NCBI GenBank assembly: GCA_945861325.1
Contig: CAMATY010000011.1
Span: 1 to 32,178, forward strand
DNA: 32,178 nucleotides
DNA from: Ferrithrix thermotolerans DSM 19514
GTDB taxonomy: Bacteria > Actinomycetota > Acidimicrobiia > Acidimicrobiales > Ilumatobacteraceae
Reading direction: 5' to 3'
In this document: piece after piece, positions 1 through 9,106 of the stretch
How the letters are laid out: every line of letters begins with the position of its first letter
How positions within the stretch are numbered: the first letter of the stretch is position 1
Translations under genes and position numbers: made by a program
Notes under the pieces: generated by a model
Database searches by the model: none
Told to the model about the DNA's origin: nothing
Seen by the model: only the letters and a program-made list of their open reading frames with translations

Positions 1-689
1 GAGTAGTGTTCAATTGCCCCTTGCGAGTCTCGAACGATCTGCAAAACAACGTCAAGCGTGCGCATAATTCCATCTGCACTTCGAAACCCAACTTCGCCTT
101 GCCAGCGATTTGATGTTGTGCCGGTGGTGATCTCACGCGGAAGTTGATCACGAATCGCTTGAATAAAAGTTTGTAGTGCGGCGTCACCTTGTGCAGCAGT
201 TTCGTTAAGTCCAACTAATCGTTGTGCGTAGTCGTTGGCAAACATCAAACCACCGTTTCGATCAAACACCAGCACTGCGTCATGCGATGCGTCTAGCAAA
301 CCGATCAGTTGTTCACTCAACATGCGTCGCGCGACTGCCTGCGTCACATCGTGAGCCGTGCCGATATGACTAGTCACGACGCCAGCATTATTTTTTTGTG
401 GTTGCGTCGAAATTAAAATCCACATCGCATCGCCGTTGGGTTGCCAAAGTCGAAACTCAAAATTAAATTGCGATTGAGTTTGCTTTGCAAGTTGCCAAGC
501 GCGCTCGGCTGAGGTTCGCTCTTGCGGTTGTGCGTTCACCCACGGTGCCGTACCAACCACAAGCGGTGCTCCTGCGAGTGCAAGTAAACGAAATGCGTCG
601 TTAGCAGCAACAAGTCGACCGTCGGTATCTGTTTCAAATAAGCAGATCGGCAGAGCCGTCAGCAGGGACGCGATGTTTGGGTCTATGCC
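1..689 (-). CDS. Tandem PAS-domain sensor protein (partial, runs off the left edge; N-terminus disrupted)
   Basis: My reverse-strand translation is open from 689 to 1: ...NIASLLTALPICLFETDTDGRLVAANDAFRLLALAG...LIGLLDASHDAVLVFDRNGGLMFANDYAQRLVGL..., with two PAS-like segments. There is no ATG/GTG/TTG in frame before the first PAS segment (see findings). It is absent from the ORF track, probably because it is open at the window edge. Confidence 0.75.
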
Positions 690-716
690 TCAATCATTAC
701 ACGCAACACGGATGCG

Positions 717-1373
717 TTACGGGGTTTGGGCGAAGAATCGAGTTTCAGCAGAGTCGAAGGCACTGGATTGAATTGCCTCATAAAGTAATTTTGCGTCAGT
801 TAGTGATGTCGGATCAGGAGTGAACTCAAGCATTTGATCAAGTGCGTAGACGACGAGTAGATATTGATGTAGTTCACTATCTGTGGGGCATGGACCGTTG
901 TATCCGGCTTTAACTTTCTTGCCGTTTGTTGTTGCTCCAACGATTACTCCGTCGGGAAGTCCGCCTTCTTGGATCGATGTCTGACTTGGACTGATGTTTG
1001 CCACCACCCAAAGTGGGTTTTCTGGAACGGCTAAATCAGTAACTGTGATCGCCAAACTTATGGCCGAACTTGGCGTATTTAAAATAGTTAAAGAAGGGGA
1101 GATGTTGGCACCAGCGCAGGTGTGTCGCGAATCAATTGCGCCATCATCAAGCCATGTTCCCGAAACAGTAAAAGTTGCCTGTACACCCGTGTCCTGCACT
1201 TCGGTCGGTGGGGCAACTGTCGTTACGACAATTGCTACTGATTCACCTTGTCCAGGTCCGGCTTCACGAAGTACGCGACCATCATTTGAACACGATGCAA
1301 CGGCGAAAGCTACCGAACAAAGCGCAGCGATACGCGCGGCGCGATTGCCAAGAAATTTTTGTTTGATCAGCAT
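717..1373 (-). CDS. YbhB/YbcL (PEBP, Raf kinase inhibitor-like) family lipoprotein
   Basis: 218 aa. N-terminal lipoprotein signal with lipobox-like FAVASC. PEBP-like motifs include FTVSGTWLDDGAIDSRHTCAGANISPSL and YNGPCPTDSELHQYLLVVYALD. Confidence 0.85.
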   Translation of the reverse strand: MLIKQKFLGNRAARIAALCSVAFAVASCSNDGRVLREAGPGQGESVAIVVTTVAPPTEVQDTGVQATFTVSGTWLDDGAIDSRHTCAGANISPSLTILNTPSSAISLAITVTDLAVPENPLWVVANISPSQTSIQEGGLPDGVIVGATTNGKKVKAGYNGPCPTDSELHQYLLVVYALDQMLEFTPDPTSLTDAKLLYEAIQSSAFDSAETRFFAQTP

Positions 1374-1427
1374 TGAAGTTAGTTTACGGCATCAATAGCC
1401 AACTCAAAGATCACTAGCCTGCACGAG

Positions 1428-2369
1428 GTGAGAAAATCTACTTTGCGAACTTCGCCGCGCTACGACGCGCAAGGCAATCAGTTATGCGCGATGACTATTC
1501 ATGCGCACCCAGACGATGAAGCATCAAAGGGCGCACCGACTTTTGCAATGTACAGCGAGTCGGGCGTACGCACAGTGTTGGTTTGTTGCACTGGTGGCGA
1601 AGAGGGCGATCTAAATAATCCTGCACTCAAAGAACCTGGTATGCCGTTTCATGGACTTGATGAGATTGCTCAACAAAAATTGATGGAGGCTGTGCGTCCC
1701 GTCGAACTTGCGAACAGTGTTGAGATTATTGGATTTAGCAAATTACACATGCTTGGATATCGCGACTCAGGAATGGTTGACAGTCCAAAAAATTTGAACC
1801 CAGAGTGTTTTCATATGGCAGATATGGACCAAGCCACTGGTCGACTCGTTAAATTAATTCGAACCGAGAAACCACATGTGTTGGTGACATATAACGATGA
1901 CCATCGCGGTTATCCGCACCCAGATCACGTCAAGGTGCATGAGATCAGTGTTCGAGCTTTTGATCGCGCGGGTGATCCGTTTTGGTATCCAGATGCCGGG
2001 CAGCCATGGCAACCTTCAAAGATGTACTACTCGGTTTGGTCACGCTCGCGATTGACAGCAGTACACGAAGCACTGTTGCGCTTGCGTGGTTCTTCGCCGT
2101 ATGAGGATGATTGGTTCAAGCGGCCAAACATGGACGACCGAATAACGACCAAATTAGAGATTGCTAAATATTTATGGGCTCGCTCTGGGTCGCTGAGAGC
2201 GCATGCAACACAAGTCGACGAAAAAGAACCATTTTGGTTCGGGCTTAGCGATGAAGAACTTGCTGATGTATATCCGTTTGAAGATTGGATTTTGGCAAAG
2301 TCAAGTCTTGAAAATCACACCGCAGATTCACAGCACCTTGAAAGTGATTTGTTCGCCGGAATTCGCTAG
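1428..2369 (+). CDS. mca: PIG-L family deacetylase, mycothiol conjugate amidase Mca-like
   Basis: 313 aa. AHPDDEASKG zinc-binding motif, TGGEEGDLNNPAL, YNDDHRGYPHPDHVKVHE. GTG start, divergent from the YbhB gene. Confidence 0.8.
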   Translation: MRKSTLRTSPRYDAQGNQLCAMTIHAHPDDEASKGAPTFAMYSESGVRTVLVCCTGGEEGDLNNPALKEPGMPFHGLDEIAQQKLMEAVRPVELANSVEIIGFSKLHMLGYRDSGMVDSPKNLNPECFHMADMDQATGRLVKLIRTEKPHVLVTYNDDHRGYPHPDHVKVHEISVRAFDRAGDPFWYPDAGQPWQPSKMYYSVWSRSRLTAVHEALLRLRGSSPYEDDWFKRPNMDDRITTKLEIAKYLWARSGSLRAHATQVDEKEPFWFGLSDEELADVYPFEDWILAKSSLENHTADSQHLESDLFAGIR

Positions 2370-2393
2370 TTAAATATTAAGCGAGCAGACCAT

Positions 2394-3239
2394 CTAGCTG
2401 GTTCGCATCAGCGTGCGCAGTTCGCGAAAGCCGATCATTGTTGCACCACTCGCAGTTATTGCATCTCTGATTTCTTGATCATTAACAACGAGTTCGTAGT
2501 CATCGATCCAACTTTGTGAGATTTCGCCAAGTGCGCGCACCTCGGGTGTGTCGATACACGGTTGCACATGAATTTCAGTTACGCCTGCTCGCAGCGTGTC
2601 GAGTGAGTGCATCACTCTTTGTCGGCTTCCATGTCGCCAATCATGATCAAAAAAATCTGGAAACTCGACGCCTTCTTTGGTCGCAAGTTTTCTAAATGGG
2701 AATCCAGCCTGCTCTTCATTTATTGAACTCGGCAAACGAATTGGCAAACGAAATTCAATCGCCAGTTCAAGATAAATATCAAAAAATTCCGGTCGCAATG
2801 TGATCGCGGTTAAATGGGGAGCAAGATGAGTTGGGTCAAGTCCCCAGGCGATTGCTCGTTCAATTTGTGCGCGACATTCTCGCAAAACTTCGGCAGGGTC
2901 GGCATGCTCCCAAAGATCATCGATTGTTCTCGGAAATCCACCCTCGCCCGAAGCCAATGAAGCCGAATTAGTAATTGACCCCCAGCGATAATTTGCGTGT
3001 TCGGCGTTGAGCGTTAAATGAACGCCGATGTCTTCGCCGTTGTAAATGTTGATCGCATGGCGAGCCCACGGTGCTGGAACCATTAGCGAGGCGCAGGTGG
3101 CCACGCCTTTGTTTAATGCATCGTAGACGCCGATATTTGCTGCATGAAAGGCACCAAGGTCATCACAACTTAAAATAACTAGGCGAGCGTGCGGCGAGTG
3201 CCCAAGTCGTTCAACAAGACTTTTCTTCGCGGACGACAC
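2394..3239 (-). CDS. ChbG/YdjC-like carbohydrate deacetylase family protein
   Basis: 281 aa. LVILSCDDLGAFHAANIGVYDAL, GVHLTLNAE and DPTHLAPHLTA are typical YdjC/ChbG motifs. Confidence 0.85.
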   Translation of the reverse strand: MSSAKKSLVERLGHSPHARLVILSCDDLGAFHAANIGVYDALNKGVATCASLMVPAPWARHAINIYNGEDIGVHLTLNAEHANYRWGSITNSASLASGEGGFPRTIDDLWEHADPAEVLRECRAQIERAIAWGLDPTHLAPHLTAITLRPEFFDIYLELAIEFRLPIRLPSSINEEQAGFPFRKLATKEGVEFPDFFDHDWRHGSRQRVMHSLDTLRAGVTEIHVQPCIDTPEVRALGEISQSWIDDYELVVNDQEIRDAITASGATMIGFRELRTLMRTS

Positions 3240-3259
3240 ATCTTCACGCTACCTCTGGT

Positions 3260-3295
3260 GCGCTATACGCGCTATACGCGATGTACCAGATGTAC
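3260..3295. repeat. Short degenerate 9-bp tandem repeat (4 units) between SNase and ChbG/YdjC-like genes
   Basis: Read directly: gcgctatac / gcgctatac / gcgatgtac / cagatgtac. Ends exactly at the SNase stop codon complement (tta at 3296). Flanked by TCTGGT (3254-3259) and ACCAGA (3285-3290) in inverted orientation. Confidence 0.7.
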
Positions 3296-3772
3296 TTAGC
3301 AGTTGAGCCACAGCCCAATTCGATTTTTGCTGGCTTCAGTTTGGACTGTGGCAAATTTACTTGCAAATGCTGTGTTCGGCTGAATACTCATTGTTCGCGC
3401 GAAGCCAAGGCGGACTAATTCTTGATTGATAAATGTTCCATCTGTCAGATACAGATAAACAAGTAACCGCTGGTATCGGTCGCGTGCTTCGACATCTCGT
3501 CGCAACTGCACTTTTGTTTTTGGCTTGAGAACTGTTTGCATGAATGCCGATGCCTGTGGTCCAAAACATTCAACGGGTTTCGTTGGGTGCACCGTTTCTG
3601 GAGTATTCACACCGATCAGTCGAACCGTCTCAGTGGATCCATTGATGCTGAGAACTACCGTGTCGCCATCGACGACTTGAATCACCGTGGCAAAATCATC
3701 CGAAATTTTTTGCTGATCGCCACAAGCAAAAATCGTGGCTAACAAAATTATTGATATTACGAGTCGTTTCAC
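3296..3772 (-). CDS. Thermonuclease (SNase-like) family lipoprotein
   Basis: 158 aa. Lipoprotein signal (LLATIFAC), then VVDGDTVVLSINGSTETVRLIGVNTPETVHP, EARDRYQRLLVYLYLTDGTFINQELVRLGFA. Confidence 0.9.
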   Translation of the reverse strand: MKRLVISIILLATIFACGDQQKISDDFATVIQVVDGDTVVLSINGSTETVRLIGVNTPETVHPTKPVECFGPQASAFMQTVLKPKTKVQLRRDVEARDRYQRLLVYLYLTDGTFINQELVRLGFARTMSIQPNTAFASKFATVQTEASKNRIGLWLNC

Positions 3773-3814
3773 ACATTGATGTGTAACACGAATGACGAGT
3801 ATGGTAGTTAAATA

Positions 3815-4729
3815 ATGAAAAAATATTCTGATTTCGAACTTGGTCGTGTCGGCATTTGGACTTCAGCGCTAGATCTGCAGCCGATGTCAAAATCAAAAGA
3901 AGCAGCGATAGAACTCGAAGAACTTGGATTTAGATGCATCTGGGTTCCTGAGGCTGTGAATCGTGAGCCGTTTGCCTCATGTGGAGTTTTGCTTGAGGCG
4001 ACGAAAAAAATGACATTGGCTACCGGCATCGCGTCGATGTATGCAAGAAGTGCTGCAACGATGAATGCTGGATGGAGGACTCTGACAGAAGCATTCGGCC
4101 ACAGATTTCTCCTTGGAATCGGCGCAAGCCATCAGCACCTCGTTGAAAAAGTTCACAAGACTAGTTACGAAAAACCGTATTCGGCAATGGTCGAATATTT
4201 AAAGGCGATGGATAGCGGGCTATTTTTTGCTGCTGCGCCGACGGTTGCGCCTCGCAGGGTTTTGGCGGCACTAGGTCCAAAGATGCTGAAACTTTCTGCA
4301 GAAATGGGAATAGGTGCCCATCCATATTTTGTGCCGCTTGAACACACAAGTTCTGCGCGAAAAATTCTTGGTGACGATGCGTTACTCGCACCAGAGATTG
4401 CAGTCGTGTTTGACACGAATCCAGAGACTGCTCGAGCGACTGCGAGAAAATTTATGTTGACGTATACGCGACTTCCTAACTATGCGAATAATTTAATTCG
4501 CTTGGGCTGGAAACAAGATCAAATAGTCGGCCCAGACAAAATGCCGTGCGATGCGCTAGTTGACGCAATCGTCGCATGGGGAACTCTTGACACAATCACG
4601 GCTCGAATTAAAGCCCATCTTGACGCTGGGGCTTCTCATGTTTCAGTGCAAGTAATTGACGCCGATCCACTCGCGTTGCCAATGCGTCAGTGGCGCGAAC
4701 TGGCCACGACACTAGCTAATTTTGGCTAG
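3815..4729 (+). CDS. LLM-class F420-dependent oxidoreductase
   Basis: 304 aa luciferase-like monooxygenase fold sequence: ELEELGFRCIWVPEAV, ATGIASMYARSAATMNAGWRTLTEAFGHRFLLGIGASH. Confidence 0.85.
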   Translation: MKKYSDFELGRVGIWTSALDLQPMSKSKEAAIELEELGFRCIWVPEAVNREPFASCGVLLEATKKMTLATGIASMYARSAATMNAGWRTLTEAFGHRFLLGIGASHQHLVEKVHKTSYEKPYSAMVEYLKAMDSGLFFAAAPTVAPRRVLAALGPKMLKLSAEMGIGAHPYFVPLEHTSSARKILGDDALLAPEIAVVFDTNPETARATARKFMLTYTRLPNYANNLIRLGWKQDQIVGPDKMPCDALVDAIVAWGTLDTITARIKAHLDAGASHVSVQVIDADPLALPMRQWRELATTLANFG

Positions 4730-5535
4730 CGCGAGATTAACGGGAAGCGTTCGTCAGTTAATAAATCGCCGGGGCGCAATGAATTTGATTCGAGTGGTGG
4801 CGAAGTCTTCCATGGGCGAGTTGCCCAAACTGCGTCTGTGTCAACGTACCGAAAACTAATAACGCGGCGGCGGCCTTCGTAGTCAGTGGTCGCTGGGGCG
4901 CTGTGCAGCGTTCGAAAGTGAAACGCGACGATGTCACCTGGCATCGCTGCAAAACTTTCAATGTCTGTTGATTCGTCAAGTAGTTGCGGCTCAGGAAATT
5001 GTTCGTAACCGCGAGCATCGTTGACATATGCAGTTTGATCCACAAACCTTCGCGGAATAAAATTTTTATCGAAGTCTCGTCGTGACTTTATTGTCTGCAG
5101 CGCGATTTTTTCAGGAATCGGATCAAGCGGTACCCACAAACTGACATTGTTGCTCGAATTGACGCCATAGTACGGGTCGTCGTTGTGCCACGGCGTGATC
5201 TGGTTGTTGCCGGCTTCTTTGACTAAAACGTGTTCGTGAAAGAATCGACCCGAGGTAGTTTGCATTAGTTCGAGTGCTATTTGTGGAAGCGCGCCAGTTA
5301 ACGCATGGTTTTTGTAAGCGTCAAATCGCGACCAGTTGACGTAGTCGTCAAAAAACCGTCCCTGCTTCGAGTTGGCCGCATATTCATTTGCCCAAGGCCC
5401 GGGTGATTGCATGTTTTGTTCAACTGCAATTGCAAGTTCTCCAAGCGCCTGATCACTGACAACACTTCGTAACACGACAACGCCGTCACGTCGGTATTTT
5501 TCTACATCGCCCGCAGTGACTAAACTATTGCACAC
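4726..5535 (-). CDS. Phytanoyl-CoA dioxygenase (PhyH) family protein
   Basis: 269 aa. YRRDGVVVLRSVVSDQAL; Fe-binding HND motif TPWHNDDPYY; distal His region MPGDIVAFHFRTLHSAPA; RRVISFRYV. Confidence 0.88.
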   Translation of the reverse strand: MCNSLVTAGDVEKYRRDGVVVLRSVVSDQALGELAIAVEQNMQSPGPWANEYAANSKQGRFFDDYVNWSRFDAYKNHALTGALPQIALELMQTTSGRFFHEHVLVKEAGNNQITPWHNDDPYYGVNSSNNVSLWVPLDPIPEKIALQTIKSRRDFDKNFIPRRFVDQTAYVNDARGYEQFPEPQLLDESTDIESFAAMPGDIVAFHFRTLHSAPATTDYEGRRRVISFRYVDTDAVWATRPWKTSPPLESNSLRPGDLLTDERFPLISR

Positions 5536-5557
5536 GTTCTATTCGCACGTTCTAGTT

Positions 5558-6364
5558 TTAGACGCCTAGTGTTCGAAGTTGCAGTTTGCGCATTCCAGCA
5601 AGCCAGCGTTGATGTTCGGTTGCTTTCTTGGCAACGAATTGCGCAACTTCAGGGTGTGGCAAAATTAAAAACGATTCTTCGCGCAAAGTATCAACAACTA
5701 TTTGTGCAACTTGTTCAGGTTCGAGAACTTCACCAGAAGCGCGAACAACATTTCCGTTGTCGGCAGCTGTTGCTTCATCTGAGCGTCGCAACATATTTGT
5801 GTTGACACCTTGCGGGCACAAGCAACTTACGCGAAGTCCACGATTGCCGTAAGTGATTGAAAGCCACTCGGCGAATGCCAGCGCAGCATGTTTAGTCAGC
5901 GAATATGGGGCAGAACCAATAGCGGTAAGCAAACCTGCAGCCGACGCGGTGCTAACAAAATATCCTTGACCAGCGGCTAGCCAATCGTCAATTAAATATT
6001 TCACAGCCCATCGGTGGGCATGCACGTTGATTGCAAACGATGTGTCCCATGCTTCTTCGGTGGTTGTGAGATCGGTGCCCATCGCCACACCAGCATTCGC
6101 ATAGAACAGATCAATGAAACCTAAAAATTGTTTTGACTTCGCAACCAGATCTGCATTCGCGTGTTCAGTGGATAAGTCAGACGCAACTGCGAGAGCCGAA
6201 TTTGGACGCTTGGCATTTAAGTTTGCTACAACTTCATTCAAAAGTTTTTGATCGCGATCCGCCAACACCACCCGCGCCCCATAATTATGAAATGCTTCGG
6301 CGACTGCTTTGCCGATGCCATTTGCGGCGCCAGTTACTACGGTGTTTTTATCAATAAGTTCCAC
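5558..6364 (-). CDS. SDR family oxidoreductase
   Basis: 268 aa. NTVVTGAANGIGKAVAEAF (TGxxxGxG), NAGVAMG, STASAAG, YSLTKHAALAF (YxxxK). Confidence 0.92.
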   Translation of the reverse strand: MELIDKNTVVTGAANGIGKAVAEAFHNYGARVVLADRDQKLLNEVVANLNAKRPNSALAVASDLSTEHANADLVAKSKQFLGFIDLFYANAGVAMGTDLTTTEEAWDTSFAINVHAHRWAVKYLIDDWLAAGQGYFVSTASAAGLLTAIGSAPYSLTKHAALAFAEWLSITYGNRGLRVSCLCPQGVNTNMLRRSDEATAADNGNVVRASGEVLEPEQVAQIVVDTLREESFLILPHPEVAQFVAKKATEHQRWLAGMRKLQLRTLGV

Positions 6365-6544
6365 ATTGTGATGCTAGGCACAAGCGAGCAAGACCTGCGA
6401 CTTACATTGCCAGCAATGACTAATATCGCACACGCTTCTGACATAATTTGGTGGCAAAGACGTTGTCTCGTGCGCACCCGCACTAGCCTTCGGAATAGTA
6501 ATTAGTTAATAACTAGTTTGAGAAATGTGAAAGAGGAATACCAA

Positions 6545-6718
6545 ATGAAAGATTCTCGCGAAACAGCAGTAATAAGCGAAGCCCTTAGCGTTATTGACAA
6601 GGCACTCGGCGAAATGTTGCAGCGCGAACTTGTTTCAACTGGTGAAGTTGCTGACCTGTTATTAGATGTTCGGTTACTGCTCACCAATACCGAGATACCT
6701 ACTGCCACTGAAGTTTAA
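6545..6718 (+). CDS. Small acidic hypothetical protein (57 aa)
   Basis: ATG at 6545 preceded by AGAGGAAT; MKDSRETAVISEALSVIDKALGEMLQRELVSTGEVADLLLDVRLLLTNTEIPTATEV. The track ORF begins upstream at 6518, but the SD placement supports 6545. Confidence 0.6.
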   Translation: MKDSRETAVISEALSVIDKALGEMLQRELVSTGEVADLLLDVRLLLTNTEIPTATEV

Positions 6719-6743
6719 ATAACCCGCGCATTTGCGCCGTTAG

Positions 6744-7283
6744 TTAAAGCAAGTTCAAAACTAGGCGGGCGACAATGCCCATCACAGCGCCAATAATTGC
6801 GCCGACAAAAATATCGCTGGCATGATGAATTCGCACTGCGACTCGACTTAGCGCAACGACCGTCGCCATGCTGAACCAAAGCGCGATTACTGGCCCAGTT
6901 GACCAGCCAGTGAGTACAACCGCGGCGAAAAATGCCGAACTGGCGTGTCCGCTAGGAAAACTCGAAGTGCGTGGTTTACGAATTTTGAACCGTGCATCAC
7001 CTTTGACTGTTGGTCGCTGGCGTTTGAAGAAAGGTTTGATGCCTTGGTTGAGTAGCAAACTCTCAATACCCATCAGTGATGAAAGAATTAGTGCTTGACG
7101 CACTCGCCTTGAGTCAGCAAGTGCGCGGATGATGCCAACGATGTGCCAAAGCAGACCAAAATCACCAAGAGCCGTCGCGCAATTAAATAGCCAAATAGTT
7201 GGCTTGAAGTTGCGCGTTGGCTCAAGAAAACGGTCAACTCGCTGATCAAAAGCGTGGAACTTTGCGCGGCGTGATTCGTTCAT
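6744..7283 (-). CDS. PAP2-family phosphatase, membrane protein
   Basis: 179 aa. KPFFKRQRPT, SSFPSGHASSAFF and SRVAVRIHHASDIFVGAIIG match the three PAP2 motifs. Confidence 0.9.
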   Translation of the reverse strand: MNESRRAKFHAFDQRVDRFLEPTRNFKPTIWLFNCATALGDFGLLWHIVGIIRALADSRRVRQALILSSLMGIESLLLNQGIKPFFKRQRPTVKGDARFKIRKPRTSSFPSGHASSAFFAAVVLTGWSTGPVIALWFSMATVVALSRVAVRIHHASDIFVGAIIGAVMGIVARLVLNLL

Positions 7284-7292
7284 GAAATATCG

Positions 7293-8126
7293 CTAGTTTT
7301 TTTCGAGTGCTGGGTAGAGCACGGGTGCTTGAATTTGTGCTTGTGTTGGATCTCCGCCGAACTCTGGGCACCATTGTTTGAAAGCACAAAAATTGCACAG
7401 TCCTGAACGATGGGTCTCAAATTCTCCTGTTTGACATGACTCAGCAATTTGGTCAAAGGTTTTAATCGCGGCCGCGTCGCATGCAGCATTTGATTCATCT
7501 GTGACGTCAACTTCAATTGGGGTACTTGACTTTAGATACATCAGTCTAAGTTTTTTTGGTAACTCACCACGCACACGTAAACATAGTGATGCGTAAAGGT
7601 GCATGTTGTCCATTTTGTTTGCGCCGTATTTTGGATTGGGCACTTTGCCTGTTTTGTAATCGCTGATCACCAGATCGCCGTGTTCATCGTGTTCAAGGCG
7701 GTCGATGATGCCACCGAGTTTGAATTTTCCAAAGTCAGAGTCAAGACGCATTTCAAGACCTATGACTTTTGTGTTTCGAGGGTTTTCCATTCGGTAATAA
7801 CCATTGACGAGTTCTCGAGAGTCTTTGAAGAATGCTTCTCGATCTTCTTGGCTCAAGCCAAGCGCAACAAATCGAGCAGATGGTTCGTATTCTGCTTTAG
7901 CAAGTTCAAAATCTTCGCGCGCCGCATCTACTGTGCGCAGTTCAGGTTCGTGGGCAAGCAATAATTCGAGTACTCGGTGTACAAAGTTGCCTTTGACTAA
8001 ATGGATCTGTGGCGGCTCGGGCAGTTTTTCAATTGACGCAAAACGAAATTGCATTGGGCATGTGCGAAAACCACTGATGCGCGAAGGGGACAATGTCAAT
8101 GGAATTGGATAAACAGACTGTGACAC
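7293..8126 (-). CDS. RecB-family PD-(D/E)XK exonuclease with probable Fe-S cluster cysteines
   Basis: 277 aa. SPSRISGFRTCPMQFRF, KGNFVHRVLE, GGIIDRLEHDEHGDLVISDYKTGK and C-terminal CNFCAFKQWC; one N-terminal plus three C-terminal Cys as in Cas4/AddB-like nucleases. Confidence 0.88.
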   Translation of the reverse strand: MSQSVYPIPLTLSPSRISGFRTCPMQFRFASIEKLPEPPQIHLVKGNFVHRVLELLLAHEPELRTVDAAREDFELAKAEYEPSARFVALGLSQEDREAFFKDSRELVNGYYRMENPRNTKVIGLEMRLDSDFGKFKLGGIIDRLEHDEHGDLVISDYKTGKVPNPKYGANKMDNMHLYASLCLRVRGELPKKLRLMYLKSSTPIEVDVTDESNAACDAAAIKTFDQIAESCQTGEFETHRSGLCNFCAFKQWCPEFGGDPTQAQIQAPVLYPALEKN

Positions 8127-8145
8127 TAGTTGTTCAATCTACGCA

Positions 8146-9093
8146 CTATTCGTTTGTTGGTGTTGCGTTATCAGATGCGAGTTTGTCAACTTCGCCGATG
8201 AGTGAGGCGAGCCGGTCGGGTTGCTGCATTGGGCCAAAGTGTCCAACATCTGACCATTGGATGAACTTCGCGTTCTGAATCTCTTTGGCGATTAATTCGG
8301 ACCATGCAGAAGGTTGGTTCGGCGCAACAGCGCCGGCGACGACCCAAGTCGGAACTTGGAGCAGGTGAAGTTGATCCCAAGTTTGATGTGCGGCTCCAGT
8401 TTCGTATGTTCGTGCTTCATGCTCGGGAAGGCATTTGAGCACTACTGAACGCTGTTTAGTTTTTGTATCCTCGATGTCATTAAATCCGTACTCGACATAG
8501 GCACGAAGAGATTCGTTTTTGAACACGTTCATTGGCGGTTTTGAAGAATAATTTGCTAACGCTTCTTCTCGCGAAGCAAATGTTGTGCGACGGCGACGAG
8601 CACCTTCGACGAGTGGGCTTGGCACATGCAAATCTTTGGCTGCCTGACGAAATGTGGCTGGAAAAATAATAGGTTCATAAATAATCAGCGCTTTAAATAG
8701 TTCGGGTGCTATCAGCGCGGCCATAATTAAGGCCGCACCACCCATTGAATGCCCAACAGCGATTATTCGGCCGTGATCGCGAAGCGAACTGGCAACCGCA
8801 AGTGCGTCGTCACAATAGCCTTGCCACTCGACCTGCCAATCTGAGTCCAACTTTGAGTCGCCGAAGCCTCGATAGTCAAATGATGTGCAGTCGAATTTGT
8901 TTTTTAGAGAATTAACAACTGGATCAAAACATCGACCATGAAATCCTGTGGCATGAGACAATAAAACCTGGCGGTTGGCGCTGGACTTTGATGGGTAGCT
9001 ATAGACGCTGAGTTGTATCGAGTCCGAAGATTCGATGAAGGTTCGCTTCGGCATTTCAATATTCATAGTCTTGCATTGTGTCAGGTAGTTCAA
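8146..9093 (-). CDS. Alpha/beta hydrolase
   Basis: 315 aa. Nucleophile elbow AVGHSMGGAA, VLLSHATGFHGRCFDPV, C-terminal DVGHFGPMQQPDRLA. The real start may be an internal Met (MNIEMPKRTF). Confidence 0.9.
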   Translation of the reverse strand: MNYLTQCKTMNIEMPKRTFIESSDSIQLSVYSYPSKSSANRQVLLSHATGFHGRCFDPVVNSLKNKFDCTSFDYRGFGDSKLDSDWQVEWQGYCDDALAVASSLRDHGRIIAVGHSMGGAALIMAALIAPELFKALIIYEPIIFPATFRQAAKDLHVPSPLVEGARRRRTTFASREEALANYSSKPPMNVFKNESLRAYVEYGFNDIEDTKTKQRSVVLKCLPEHEARTYETGAAHQTWDQLHLLQVPTWVVAGAVAPNQPSAWSELIAKEIQNAKFIQWSDVGHFGPMQQPDRLASLIGEVDKLASDNATPTNE

Positions 9094-9106
9094 CTATGAT
9101 GTGCCA

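Noticed and set aside
7293-8126. Stand-alone RecB/Cas4-like nuclease as a defence component
   Set aside because: No adjacent helicase, cas or toxin genes. Single RecB-family exonucleases of this type are common in actinobacterial chromosomes.
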